Assembly: GCF_022376445.1 (NCBI RefSeq)
Contig: NW_025955173.1
Location: forward strand, 1-64,000
Direction: 5' to 3'
Source: Fomitopsis serialis
Taxonomy: Eukaryota > Basidiomycota > Agaricomycetes > Polyporales > Fomitopsidaceae
DNA length: 64,000 nt
The notes under the pieces are model-generated. The model saw nothing but the letters and a program-made list of their open reading frames with translations. It ran no database searches and was not told the DNA's origin. The translations under genes and the position numbers were made by a program. Shown here piece after piece: positions 12,209 to 23,751 of this stretch. Positions within the stretch are counted from its first letter, which is position 1; every line of letters begins with the position of its first letter.

Positions 12209-13897
12209 GGAAGAGACCTTGGCTGGATCGCGCATATTCCGATTCCGAAGGAGCGGGGACATACGGTAGCATGATATTCGAGGCCCTCGCGTACTAGTAC
12301 AAAGGTAACGATATACACTCGGACGTGGCCCTTGATCCCTCCTATCGCGACTGATGATCCTCTTAGTACTACTGTCTATGATCCCCCTGATCGTGATGAT
12401 AACCATTCGCCTACGGACTCGCGGTCTTGAGCCGGATACAATGATTAGATCAGCTATTGCAGTGCTAGCCTTGTGTTACTGTTGTGTACGCACGAAGGCG
12501 GCAGCAGAAGAAACTGATGATCACAAATGGGCCCATCAGCACGATCGTCATTCCGGGATGTTGACACGGTTGCTTCGAGACAGTCCAAGATTAGAAGAGA
12601 CAGTTGTATCGCACAGAAGCCTCCGCTCATGATCAGCATGCTACCTTCCGTCCTCGCTCGCTCAGCGCATAGACGACCAATCTGCGTCCTCCCATAACAT
12701 AGACACGTACTGAGTACAACCTTCTCGAAGGTGGGACGGCCCAAGCAGTGGTCCACGACGATGTCCGAGTCTGGAAGACACAACAACATGAACACGTGCG
12801 GAACATGGAGACAGATTATTGACTTGCGCGCGGACGCCTTGAGAGCGGATACGACAATGTCGTCGGAGGTCAAAGGGTCCGCCGGGTACGCGGCGAAGAC
12901 GCCAAAGCGGTAGAATCTGTAGTGTCCTAGATGATGGTGACTACACTGGCATCCCATCAAATTTCAATCACCCTCCAACTTCGATCAGCATGGGCACACA
13001 GATGCGCCCACTGCATCGGGCAGCGTGGACTTGACCATCATGAGAGGCTTGCGCGTGGCCACGACGTTGTCGTGCGCAGTGTGGATGGAACGCTCGCGGC
13101 CGTGTCGTATGAAAGCATACAGGCACACCACGGAGTCCTTGTATCGCTAGCCGTCTGGAATGTGACAAGTTCTAGAGCCTCTCGTTTTACCTGCATTGCA
13201 TCGTCGAGTTCGTGGAACGGTACTCACATCGACGAGAAAGATCAAACCCTTATGGCACGCAGAGGTGAGGACTCAATGGAATCCCCTCCTCCTCCTCCTC
13301 CTCCTCCTCCTCCTCGGAGGTCGATTTCGTCCTTTTCCCAGAGAAATTTGGCCAGGAATCGCCGTCGACACCGTGTGGCTTTAATGGGCTCCAGACGACA
13401 TACGAGAGGTCTCTGGTCTGCGGGATGTATGTTAACAGCCGACTCGAGAGCAGGGGCGCACAGAGCGGGACGCACCTCTCATCACCTCAGCGACTCGGAT
13501 AGCACTGGCAGTTCGTGGATGCGTCACTAGACATTGGATAACAAGTCAGCGACCTCTAGAGACTGATGGATGCGCATGACGTACACTGAATCCAGGCACG
13601 CTACAGCCCTAGCAGATGCGCCGCGGCCTGTAATCAGTCTGTAGCCACTCGCGACGTCCTCATCCTCCCACCAGCTCCATATTCAAAACACTCCGACTGC
13701 TCGAGATGCTGGCTTATACAATCATGGCGTTACATGCATGAGCAACACTCAACTGATCCTCAAATCACCAAGCACACGTCAGTGAGTCATCACGTTACGC
13801 TTCACATTACAAGTGGTACGCAACTCGAATGTACACGATGCGTACAACAGGCGCGAAATACATCGGAACAGCTCCACGATCATGCTCGTACGTCCGC
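12209..13897. other. No confident gene; (CCT)n microsatellite at 13284-13315
   Basis: A minus-strand frame of 168 codons (12960-12454) includes some hydrophobic stretches but no recognisable family. The microsatellite creates long Pro or Gly runs in several frames. The end of the stretch (from about 13727) is the 3' flank of the proline-rich gene and is shared with 20070 onward. Confidence 0.35.
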
Positions 13898-14623
13898 TCA
13901 GTCAAGCTCATCTATCTCAAAACCGCGCTCGAACAGCTCGCCGTCGACGTCGTACTCCCGGGCAAACCACTCATTGTCGCCCCGGGGTCGCGGGTAGTAA
14001 GGAGTAGCGGGACGAGGGGGCGCCCAAGGCCTGGGCGCGGGAGGGGGAGGGGTAACGGGACGAGGGGGACGAGGGGGCTGCCTGCGTGCCTCCAGGTCAC
14101 GCGCGACTATGTCGTAGTAGTCGCTTCGGGGTCGCGGACGAGGGTCAGGGCCTGGATGGAGGGGAGGAGGACCAGTCTGCCGCACAGGCCCCTTGCGTCC
14201 GGGCAGGGCACGCTCGACTATCTCGTCGTCGCTCCGGACGCGGTTGGGATGCGAATGAGACGGATGAGACCCAGAATAGGCGTGTCGAGCTGACCCGCTC
14301 GGCGAATTCACGTCGGGACGTTGGCGGTGCAGATTCGCCGCATCCTTCTTTATCATCCCGGCGAGATGCGTAGGCCCACGGGCAGAGTCTTTGCGTGCCT
14401 CCAGGTCCCGAGAGACGAGGTCGTCATAGTAGCCGCGCTCCACCAGTTCATCTTGGAGTTCACGCTCAACTATGGAGGTATCCTCGGTCGCACGACTGGT
14501 ATTGTATGGTCAGCTATGACATAAGAATCAATAGCGTGGGGCTCACATGGTGACCGGGTGAGCGAGCGCGGGAGCAGCTGCCGCCGCCAAAAGGACAGCG
14601 GAGGCGAGCGTAGAGTAACGCAT
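13898..14623 (-). CDS. Secreted proline-rich repeat protein, copy A
   Basis: Exon 1 (14623-14547) encodes a clear signal peptide, MRYSTLASAVLLAAAAAPAL, followed by AHPVT. An intron (14546-14496, GTGAGC to CCAG) joins in phase to exon 2 (14495-13898), giving about 224 residues. The mature protein has repeats of the form YYD-(D/E/I)-(L/I)V-x-RDLEAR. The last is followed by a Pro/Arg-rich block (RQPPRPPRP, then RPWAPPRPATPYYPRPR) and an acidic C-terminus ending FEIDELD. TATAAAG lies at 14837-14831. A likely 5' UTR intron begins at CAG/GTGAGT near 14760. The layout suggests a small cell-wall-associated or extracellular structural protein. No named family; paralogue of copy B 6.3 kb away. Confidence 0.75.
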
Positions 14624-14830
14624 GATGTCGTGTATGCACTGGGGTCGTTACGATGGACTTCGGTGGAAGGAACGTGAGTCGTCAAAGAAAAAAAAGAGCG
14701 AGGCTGGAGGGGGTCATGGGGTAAGTGCACATTCGAACTACCGTTGTCGCGGAACACTCACCTGCCGGCAACCTACTCGGTGGGCTCGAAGGAGAAGAAG
14801 AGCTGAGGGATCTGTGAGGCGCAGCTCTCC

Positions 14831-14837
14831 CTTTATA
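14831..14837 (-). promoter_or_regulatory. TATA box of proline-rich gene A
   Basis: TATAAAG on the minus strand, within GGCGTATAAAGGGAG, about 210 bp upstream of the ATG. The distance fits an untranslated first exon plus 5' UTR intron. Copy B has the same box at 21004-21010. Confidence 0.6.
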
Positions 14838-16941
14838 CGCCAGCATTTCCGGACTTGGAATAACAGCAGCGAAGACAAGCTTGTCTTGTGCCGTTTATTC
14901 AATTTTTCACCCGCTCGGATCATCGTGCTTGACAGTTTTTGGCTTCAAGTTGACAGGCTTTGACAGGCTTGACAGATCGTCGCTTCCTGATGGTGGCGCA
15001 GACGCTTCGACTTGCGTCGCATGGTGGCGCTCCAACGTGCGCCGCAGCCTGGTGCACGTGAGCCATTCACTCGTCGTCGAGTATGCGTGGCCTGCTGCTG
15101 CAGACTGGCGGGACGATAACTCGACTAGCCACTGCCGGCACAAAGCATCGGGGATGTAGACTGGGGAATGACGTCGGCGTCGCTGTGCCGTGATGCGGAG
15201 ATTGCATCGCAATCACCTTCACCTTTGGCGATCTGTCGATCACCACCCACTGCACAGCCACCGTATCACGACTGTGCAGGATATACTGGGATATATAACG
15301 ATCAGAAAACGGTGCCGCAAAGGCTTGGTAGAGACGTAGCTTGATGCAGTCTGCTGCAGTCGTCTCAGGCGAGGCACGGTAGGATGGACGGGGGGTGACG
15401 TACCTCTCATCGCCTCACCAACAGTGCTAGTGTGACCTGACAAGGGCCACGATGACCGTCGCAGAAGCTACATGTGTATCACCTTGATGTAAGGCTCACG
15501 TGAGCGTCCTTGCCAGTGGCTGGTTACGTGCAGAGCCGAGGAGACACCATCGACAGAGGCAAATGGTCGTGGACAAGATGACGGACAGACGGTGAGTCAC
15601 CGATCGGGCAAGGATCTCCTCAGCCACAGACGCGTCGCCGGCGCTTTCTGCCATTCGCCTCGGCCACTGGCACGTCGCCTGCTACGGCAACGACTGATTC
15701 ATTGTTAGCTCGTATTCCTAGTACATCTACAGAGAGAGGATAGCAAAGATGATACGACTGCCGAAGTTAAACGCGTACTTGGGTGCAGTGTAACAAATGT
15801 CGCGGACGATGTTGGTAACTGAAGTGGAAGGATCACTGAGGGCTCGCCGCCGGACGCAACACCCCGTTCGACAATTGAAAACCGCGAACGACTGTCGAGT
15901 TGCAGGCCACTCTCAGCTGGAAGTGCTTACGAGCAAGACGACTGTCCCGCTCCAGAAGCATCCCAGCGGGGGGTAGCCATTCGCCCGCGCCATTGTAACT
16001 CCGTTTGCATCATACGGTGTGACTGCACTGTTGCGCAGCACCCTTGGCCTTCCGAGCGTCGCCGCATCAGCCGAGCACCGGCCAGCCGAGTACGTCCAAA
16101 GCTTACCTCAAGCTGCATGTTTTGAGTCCGCGAACCCGCCGGCCGTGCCACCATCGCAGAAACGAATATCAACCGACATCGACGGGCGTGTCGCAGATCG
16201 CCCGGATGCCTGAAATGGGCGGGAGTTCCGGCTACGGGGATGCCCGACGGACTATGCGCGCCCGACGCGCATCAGGTCGAGCGACCCTCGCATGCGATGA
16301 ATGAAATAGATGGAAGGGATAGGGCAGCCTTCACCACCATGGTCTTCGCACCCCTGTTTGAATGCCACTGTGCGACTGCACCGGTGCGTAGCACCTGTGG
16401 CTCCCTTCGAACCGGCGCCGCGTCAGTGAGAACCTCTCGATCGAGTACGACCGAAGCTTGCCTCAAGCTGCGCAATCTTAGTCCTCCACAGAGCGAACAC
16501 GCACCCTGCCACCATCGCAAGAATGGAGTGCACAGGACCATCGAAGGATCGTGCCGCGGCACGTGCGGATGCCTGGAAGGATGCGGGGTCGGGCTCGGGA
16601 GGATCCCCGATGGTCTACGACCCATCTACGCACATCTGCTCGCACGGCCGCGCGGCCGCGATGAACGTCGGCTGCAGGTGCATGTCAACCTCCCGACCCT
16701 TGTCGCTTACGGCGCGCGCTCGTTTCGCGCATTTTCGGTCCGCGCGCAGGCGGAGGTGGGGCCGTGGCCGGTCGCTACGCGGGCATTCGGAAGCCTGTGG
16801 GACGGAGCGTTGGGTCAGGCTTGAGGATCATGGGGACTGGGGAAGGGAACATACGAATTCGAGGTGTAACGGTGAGAGTACACCCGTGGCGGAGGAGGCT
16901 CTTATCCCCTGCGCTCTCGTTGAGGTGGCCGTTGCCTGTTG

Positions 16942-17058
16942 GTGTAGGAGGAATGGTAACAGCAGGATGGAGGGGTGCGGTTCAATTGTCTGAGGCGTGG
17001 CATCGTCGAGCTGTGTATGAGATATAAGCTCGGTGGGAGCGTCCAGGGTATTTATACC
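16942..17058 (-). promoter_or_regulatory. Promoter cassette 3
   Basis: On the minus strand TATAAATA lies within 17049-17058, followed by a leader with an ATG about 70 bp on, and the block ACCATTCCTCCTACAC at 16957-16942. Head-to-head with cassette 4, about 510 bp between TATA boxes. Confidence 0.5.
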
Positions 17059-17568
17059 CGAGCTGGCAGTCCGCGGGCATTGTTCCTCGGGTCAAAGCGC
17101 GATATGGTGACAACGGGTGGCTTTGTGGGGCGACGACCTGAAACGGATTGGATCGCCTTCGGTTGTCAGGGCCCGCAATACTACGTGGCATTGTCAGCCC
17201 GACTGCGCTGATCATTATAGGGGTCAACCAACTGCTCAACTTCGGCTATTTGAGTTCGCAGCTGCACGGAGGATGTTCGAACTGGACGTACAAAGACTGA
17301 AGAGTGTTTGCTGTGGTAGCGAAACTCACGTTGACCAGTGATCGTCCCTAGGGCCATACGCGGCGAGATCTAATGCGCCACGTCCACGATTGTTCGTCCG
17401 AAAATGGAATGCAGTTGTGTCATTGTTACGGATCCAGGAGGCAGAAGTGGCGTACGCTTTGACAAGTGGCGCGCCGAATGTGACGCTTAGAGGTAGCGAC
17501 CTGTGGTCCAGGTTGCCAAGCGTCCTTGTTCTCTGGCCCCTGCGTGGCGCGCTAAACGTATAAATACG

Positions 17569-17718
17569 GCCTCGCTCTCTATCGTTTCCCCACACACCTT
17601 CGCACTTCGACTGAGTTCACCTCGCTGAGCATATCCACCATCATGCGACCGCCCGTCGCCCATCGACTTGCCGCACCCCAGGCGGCGTTCCTCCCGCACG
17701 TCACCATTCCTCCTAACC
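17569..17718 (+). promoter_or_regulatory. Promoter cassette 4
   Basis: TATAAATA at 17569-17576 is followed by a C/T-rich leader, an ATG at 17644, and the block ACCATTCCTCCTAACC at 17703-17718. The block is followed directly by ACTCTGCAG, so CTAAC plus CAG could be a branch site and splice acceptor. No recognisable protein follows. Confidence 0.55.
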
Positions 17719-19051
17719 ACTCTGCAGAGCGACCTCCGCGCCCTTCGCGCAGACTTTGATTCCGCGCATTACGCACTACGGGGGTTTCTGATGACCCAGC
17801 GAAGCGTCGGTGGCGCTACTCTCGTACGTGAGTGTCCTCACCCTCGTTAAGCCCCGTATGGAAAATTCAGTGACTCACGACGTGTTCCCTTGCGCAGACT
17901 CCCGCAGTCACGTCACCGAAGACGCGCCCGAATGACCCTTCCCGGCCTCAACAAGCGGAGTTAGTGGCAATAAAAAGCCACACCCATACAAGTACGCCCC
18001 GCACCCACCGCGCGCCCCCTCCGCAAAACGGACGCTGGAGCTTCACTACTCACCCGCGACTCGCGAGGATGACGATCCATCGCTGCATCCCCGGTACAAC
18101 AGACCCCGAGCGCGACGCATTAAATTTGTATAGCTGTATCCACGTCACCCACCGAGAACACTAGCGAGGACATGCGGACGTACCGCTTCTGACCTGGACT
18201 CTCACGAGGTTCTGGGATCTCTGTCACTCGCGCATGCTCCTTGGGGATGGCACGGCAGACAAACATCGCAATAGGACCTGGCGGGATGGGGGCCAGCCTG
18301 TGCAGGCCTCTCCGCCAGAGGATTCACTAGGACGACGTGGAGAAGCAGGGTCTCCCGAGTTGCATGGTCCCTCCGGGAGAGTCCTCCTGCGATGGGCATG
18401 TGAGTCGCGAAGCGCTTCGATGATTGCACTGCGGGTCTGCCGCGGGTTGACGACTGCGAACGGGACGGACGCCGGGAGAGCTGCTTGGCAGTTGACGGAG
18501 CGAATGTCTATGCTACCGCGGCAAGAATGAGAGGGTTGTCGTGGTGCGTACGTATGGCTCACAGCTGCCAGTGACCGACTCGGAGCGCAGCGCGCTGTCG
18601 ACGCGGCGGGCCCGTCGACGCGTCTGTGGCTGAGAGATCGCTTCCCCGATCGTGTCCCTTTGCGGTTGTGGCTGAGATTCGTGTTGGCTGTCGTCGTCCA
18701 TCTTGAGCTTGAACTCTAGCCCTTGCTCGCTGTTACACCACGTCTTGTCGGGTTTTCTCGCGTTAGCCATGGACCAAAATACTGGAGTCGCTGAAAGTAC
18801 AAGCCTTGACTATATGCACGCGATCCCTAGTACACAGCCGAGTTGGCAGGAGCAGCGAGCTGGGACCATGCTGGCAATGGCGGTGAGTTCTACTATGATC
18901 CATTTGGCCGCATCTCCCAGCTTATGCGCAACACGTGTTCGCCGTCTTTTTTACTTAGGGCGCGTGCATGCGAGGCAAGCATTGCCCTAATAAACGCCAC
19001 TCCTTTTATTGTCCCTCTCGCGCCTGCATTGTGCACTCAACGTCCCCAGCG

Positions 19052-19240
19052 TATAAATACCCATCCTACACCGCTACTCACCCGCAGAAACTGCATATCC
19101 CCCTCTCCGCCACTCTCTTCCTGCAGCCTTTGCCATGTCGTCCCGCTTCCGACTCGGGGGCGGTCGCAGCGCAGCGCGGCCCTTGATCCTCTCCGTCATG
19201 CGTGTGGCGCTCTCGACAGGCGTCACCATTCCTCCTAACC
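19052..19240 (+). promoter_or_regulatory. Promoter cassette 5
   Basis: TATAAATA at 19052-19059, a pyrimidine-rich leader, an ATG at 19135, and the block ACCATTCCTCCTAACC at 19225-19240 followed by CTTTCACAG. It matches cassette 4 in arrangement, including the acceptor-like CAG. The 81-codon frame from 19138 has no recognised motif. Confidence 0.55.
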
Positions 19241-20067
19241 ACCTTTCACAGAACCTCACGAGGTGGTATCCGCGCCGGGTAGCGTGCATAGTGCCATACC
19301 GGGGCCCCTCTCTGGAGGTCGTACACCATCTGCGCAACACCCTGACATCGGTACGTCCTCTTCTGAGTCGCTTCCCGTAGAGCGCTCTGCCGGGATTGAC
19401 TTGCGGTTGCTGTAGACCGACATATCACGGCCGCGTACATCTGAGTCAGCGCAGCAAGCGCATGCGTCAGTCCCTGGCCGGCTCCGATAAACGCGCACCC
19501 TGACGTCGTTCCTCAAATCGCGGATTTGTACGCACTTTCAGACCCGCTCAGCGTCATCGTCCAGCCAAAGAACGCCCGTCACCAGCTTACCACCGAAGAC
19601 GCTAGCAGCAACGGCCATTCGTCGTCGAACTCCCGACTCGCGCTGGAGCCACTCCGAGAGTACTCCATTCAAGACTGGCTCTCAACAACCCGTACACACA
19701 CGGAGCTGCCTACGCTTCGCCGCTATCGCCTGTGACGAGGGCCACGTATGGATTCCCAATTTCCCATGACTACGGCCAACATTGCGCGCGGTATGGTGAT
19801 GGATGGATGGGGTGGCCATTCGACTGCTGCGCCTTGCGCGGGGGAGTCCTCTCGCGTGAAATGTAGCGGTCGTGTGACTGTGCCTGTTCGTGGAGGATTG
19901 GGTTGGGACAGGCAGATCCCGCTCCACCGACACGTCGCAACCTGTGGCCATCGGATCCAGGAGAAGGCTCGATCCATTTCGTCGTTCCCATCCTTCGGCC
20001 AGCTCCATGTATATGATTACTGCCACTCGGCTATATATCGTTAGTGCGCGATTCATTTGGCTCGCAT

Positions 20068-21190
20068 AATGGCATTACATGCATTAATAGCAACACTCGA
20101 CTGGTGCTCAAATTTCCAAGCGCGCATGACTGAGTCTTCACGTTACATATTATTGATATGGCGAACACGATGCGTACAGCAAGCAGAGGTACATCTATGA
20201 GTCCCATGATAATGATAAGATGTCCGCTTAGTCAAGCTCGTCTATCTCGAAGCCGCGCTCGAACAGCTCGCCGTCGACGTCGTACTCCCGGGCAAACCAC
20301 TCAGTGTCGCTCCGGGGTCGCGGGTAGTAAGGGGTAGGAGGACGAGGGGGCGCCCAAGGCCTGGGCCGGGGCGGGGAGGGGTAGGGGGACGAGGGGGACG
20401 AGGGGGCTGCCTGCGTGCCTCCAGGTCACGCGCAACCATATCGTAGTAGTCGCTTCGGGGTCGCGGGTAGTAAGGAGTAGGAGGACGAGGGGGTGCCCAA
20501 GGCCTGGGGCGGGGCGGGGGCGGGGTAGGGGGACGAGGAGGACGAGGGGGCTGCCTGCGTGCTTCTAGATCACGCTCGACTATCTCGTCGTAGTAGCCGC
20601 GCTCCACCAGTCCGTCTTGGAGCTCACGCTCAACCACGGAGGCGTCCTCGGTCGCTCGACTGTTATTGCATGGTCAGCTATGACATAGGAATAATAAGGA
20701 AGGGGCTCACGTGGTGACTGGGTGAGCGAGCGCGGGAGCAGTTGCCGCCGCCAAAATGACGGCAGACGCGAGTGTAGAGTAACGCATTATGTCGTGAATC
20801 AACAAGGGTCGTTACGAAGGATTTTGGTGGAAGGGACGTGAGTAAAAAAAAACGAGCGAGGCTGGAGCGGTGCAAGGGTCAGTGCAACATTCAAACAGGC
20901 TACCACCATCGTTGAACACTTACTTGCCGGCAACCTACTCGGTGGCTTCGAACTTCGAAGGGAGAAGAGGGACTGAGGAATACGGTAGACATCCCTTCGA
21001 GCCCTTTATACGCTGGTATGCACGAACTCGGGATCCCAGAAGATCGCCGTGCACTGGCATCGCCAGCGTGCTTGAGCTCTTGACTTGCTTCAAGTTGACA
21101 GCCTTTGACAGGCTTGACAGACCGTCGAATGGTGGCGGATCATGGAATCAGAAATCTTGCGCCGCACCCTGGTGCATATGTGAGCCACTT
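20068..21190. repeat. Segmental duplication, right copy
   Basis: Partner of 13727-15050, containing copy B. The upstream part keeps the TATA box (21010-21004), the 5' UTR splice donor (GTAAGT near 20925) and the TTTGACAGGCTTGACAG stretch near 21104. Confidence 0.65.
20242..20787 (-). pseudogene. Secreted proline-rich repeat protein, copy B, frame-broken C-terminus
   Basis: Exon 1 (20787-20711) encodes MRYSTLASAVILAAATAPAL, almost the same signal peptide as copy A, and has the same length of 77 nt. The intron 20710-20660 is GTGAGC to AACAG. Exon 2 has two full repeats of YYD-x-(I/M)V-x-RDLEARRQPPRPPRP, each followed by Pro/Arg-rich sequence. In the second block a run of C and G bases near 20360-20375 shifts the frame. 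The conserved acidic tail (EWFAREYDVDGELF, ending FEIDELD) is still present in the next frame down to about 20229 but is not read. Expression of a protein with an aberrant tail is possible. Confidence 0.7.
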
Positions 21191-21629
21191 ACGCGTCTTC
21201 GAGTACAAGTGGCGTGCTGCTGCAGAGGAGAGCAGACTGGCAGGTTTTACGGTCAAATGAGCACTCGACTACTAGCCACCGCCAGCGCAAAACATCGAGG
21301 ATGCTAGACTGGAGAATGACGTCAGCGTCGCTCTATACTGTTGCAGTGGTGAGAGCAAGTACTGAATCATCCACGGTAAGTTAGTCGAGCTTTGATGATC
21401 ATGATGGGAGATTCCATCGCAATTACATCCATGTTTGGCAATAAGTCGATCACCCTAGGAGACCCACCCCCACCGTACAGCCACCAACATGAAATAGCGA
21501 TGCCGCAAAAATGCTTGACAGAAACTGGTGCTAGATGTGCCAGACCACCTTACTATTTACGACGGTGGGTAGACGGACCTACTATTGACCGGGCGTCGGT
21601 TGTCTGATACATATCGCCCACAGTGAAAG

Positions 21630-22133
21630 CACCGGAGACATGTGCCGGAATGGGAACGCCCTAAATGGGGCTCAAATGCTTTCCCAAATTGTGACCGATA
21701 GGACGCAATTTGGGGTCAGCGGATATTCGAGCCTAAAGTATCCATATAAGGCAGGATATTGGCCCGCCGAAAATCTCGGGCGTAAACGTAGAACACGGGA
21801 CGGGCGTGTATTCAAGTTAAGAGACGACGGATAAGGGGTGAGACAATATGCAAGACCAAAGTTCAAAAACGGGATTACCATACGAGGCCACCGTAAACTC
21901 GGCCGAGAATGCTATCAGTAGGTTCGTCGTAAATGGTGTCTGAAATGCAAAATATACGACACTCGTAAATTTTGAATTTGGGCTCGTCGCGTATTCGAGC
22001 GCAAATGCTGGGCTTAGGACGAGATTTGGGCAACTCGCAAATCTCGGGCAGAAATGCTGGATTTTCGGCGGCCCTATATGAGCGTGTCGATCATAGCCCC
22101 CTGAGTGGCCCGCTGAGCGGCGTCGTGATCGTC
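21630..22133 (+). repeat. 504 bp dispersed repeat, copy 1
   Basis: From CACCGGAGAC to GATCGTC this segment matches 58640-58137 on the opposite strand over 504 bp with no length difference. The translated shadows are identical over about 60 residues. Inside it are many variants of two short motifs, AAATCTCGGGC/GAGATTTGGGC and GCTCGAATA/CGAGCGCAAATGC, often on opposite strands. No coding capacity. It looks like a short non-autonomous mobile element or recently converted repeat. Confidence 0.8.
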
Positions 22134-22564
22134 CATTGTCGTTACTTACAAACTTACAAATCTTTACTTACTTACCACCATGCTTACCGAAATTGCATGC
22201 TCATCGAGGCCATTCGGTGTACCGTTCACTCTGGCCCACTTCTCAGTGATCAACGACAACCCAATGCATTAACACTGTCTAGAATATCACTATCCCTGCA
22301 GTTCCTACGAGGCAGCACTCGCCCCAGCGCAATACTTGCATGCATGTGTCTCCTGCAGAGCAAGGCAACAATGTCAAGACATACCGAACACTTTGACGGA
22401 CTTGCTCACCACAACTCTCAAGTATCCGTTCACGAGTAATTCTTCGAGATCGTCATGTTCGACAATATGAGGCCGATAATAGTGGAAAGGCTTGAGATTA
22501 ATTGGATCGATGACCTACCCTCTTGTTCAGTCGTTCACCACACCACGAAACAGCGAGAGAATAC

Positions 22565-23477
22565 CTGTAGACAACCCGCGACACCAAGTAGCTTCTTTAG
22601 AGATGGTATGTCTAAATCACCGGGTGCAGGAGGTTGGAAGACGAGCGCCGCAATGACGTCCCAGTCACCCGCACAAGCGAATAACTTGACAGTGAATGAC
22701 GCTGTCTACGCGATAATGAGCATGTTGAATAAAGGTACGGAACGTAGCTTCTAACCTTGTCCTGTACTGGTATGGGCAGTCGCTTGCGTTGCTGTTGAGT
22801 ATTGCGCTCGCGAGGCTTTGGGGAATTGACCTCAGCAACATCTTCAGCAGACGTCGGCTGAGTGGTCGTAATGGGCTGAGATGGCGCGGAAGATGGCACA
22901 CTAGTCAAAGCCTGAGAGGTAGAGCTCTCCGGAGGCCCCGCACTCGTACCCTTGGAACGAACGAGTACAATTGTGCGACCATCCTGGACGCGCATACGCT
23001 TTATGACACGCGGGTCGTTCGAGACGTCCTGGGCTTCTTCATCTATGGCAGACCTCTTAAGACGTGTTCTGCTTTCCGAGTGCGAGCCCTTCTTGCGCTT
23101 CACGGATTCTGGTCCTGCGACATCGTTAGCCCTCCGTTTGCCATCCGTTGGCTTCGCAACGTCATGTCGTCTCTGGCGAACTATTAGCGGGAGATCAGCT
23201 ATTAAAGCAGTAGAATACGAACATAAAGGTCAAGTGCACGGCAGTAGTCAATCCGGAGGGCTCTACCCGAGCGTCCCGTGCCATTCACTGACAGTTGTAA
23301 ACGTTCACAGAGGGGGTGTGCGATGGTAAGTCGCAGAGATCTAACGTATGTCGTGGTGCATGCAGACGACAAGAGGATTTCGTGTACGGTGTCGAGCTCA
23401 TCCTCAGTCGCTGTCACTGGCATGACATCGTCAGTGGGAGGTGCGGTATACTTAGATCGGCTGATCACTTGCCTCAC
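22565..23477 (-). CDS. Hypothetical basic Ser/Thr-rich protein (multi-exon)
   Basis: Three coding-like blocks can be read. The first, near 23477-23360, contains SKYTAPPTDDVMPVTATEDE. The second, from an acceptor TAATAG near 23200 to about 22740, contains RQRRHDVAKPTDGKRRAND and then KRKKG, a nuclear-localisation-like cluster, followed by a Ser/Thr/Pro-rich part. After a 50 bp intron (GTTAGA to GCGTAG) the third reads TASFTVKLFACAGDWDVIAA and ends near 22565 at CAG/GTATTC. The joins keep phase where I checked them. No family recognised. Start and end are open. Confidence 0.4.
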
Positions 23478-23751
23478 TGTCTATGTACCACGATACCACG
23501 ATACTCACTTTATTGTTGTGCGGAGCACAATAGAGAGTACGACCATCACAAGAACTCTCGGCGGCACCGCGATATAGCCGATTGCTAACCCATGGATTCT
23601 TTCCGTGTTGGATACAAAATTTAAGTACGAACGTCTATGTAACTGTACGAACACCTTTCAAGAAACAGACACATGAGAACGCGAGTCGTAAGTGACAATC
23701 ACTAAACCTTGGGGCGCAACGAACGTACATGGGGCTTAGATGCGGATCCGG

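Larger units (their letters stand above)
13727..15050. repeat. Segmental duplication, left copy
   Basis: Gene A, its 3' flank (GTTACATGCAT, then AGCAACACTC near 13727-13750) and its 5' flank (TTTGACAGGCTTGACAG near 14958) all have counterparts at 20068-21190 in the same order and orientation. Identity is moderate, with many substitutions outside the coding parts, so the duplication is not very recent. Confidence 0.65.
14838..20228. other. Gene-poor duplicated region with three promoter cassettes
   Basis: Apart from cassettes 3-5 I see no assembled gene. The stretch shares segments with other parts of the window: 18361-18420 resembles 5064-5117 (shared TGCATGGTCCCT, then GAGAGTCCTCC), 15390-15430 resembles 58720-58760, and 19800-19900 resembles 8340-8420. 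It appears to be old segmental duplicates in decay. Confidence 0.4.

Noticed and set aside
12454..12960. 168-codon minus-strand frame as a membrane protein
   Set aside because: Hydrophobicity is patchy, there is no helix pattern of a known family, and no exon structure supports it.
13242..13475. Poly-Gly / poly-Pro proteins at 13.3 kb and 9.98 kb
   Set aside because: They arise from TCC microsatellites read in several frames.
21672..22080. Small proteins in the 504 bp repeat
   Set aside because: Frames exist on both strands of a motif-patchwork sequence and end with the repeat; nothing suggests coding.
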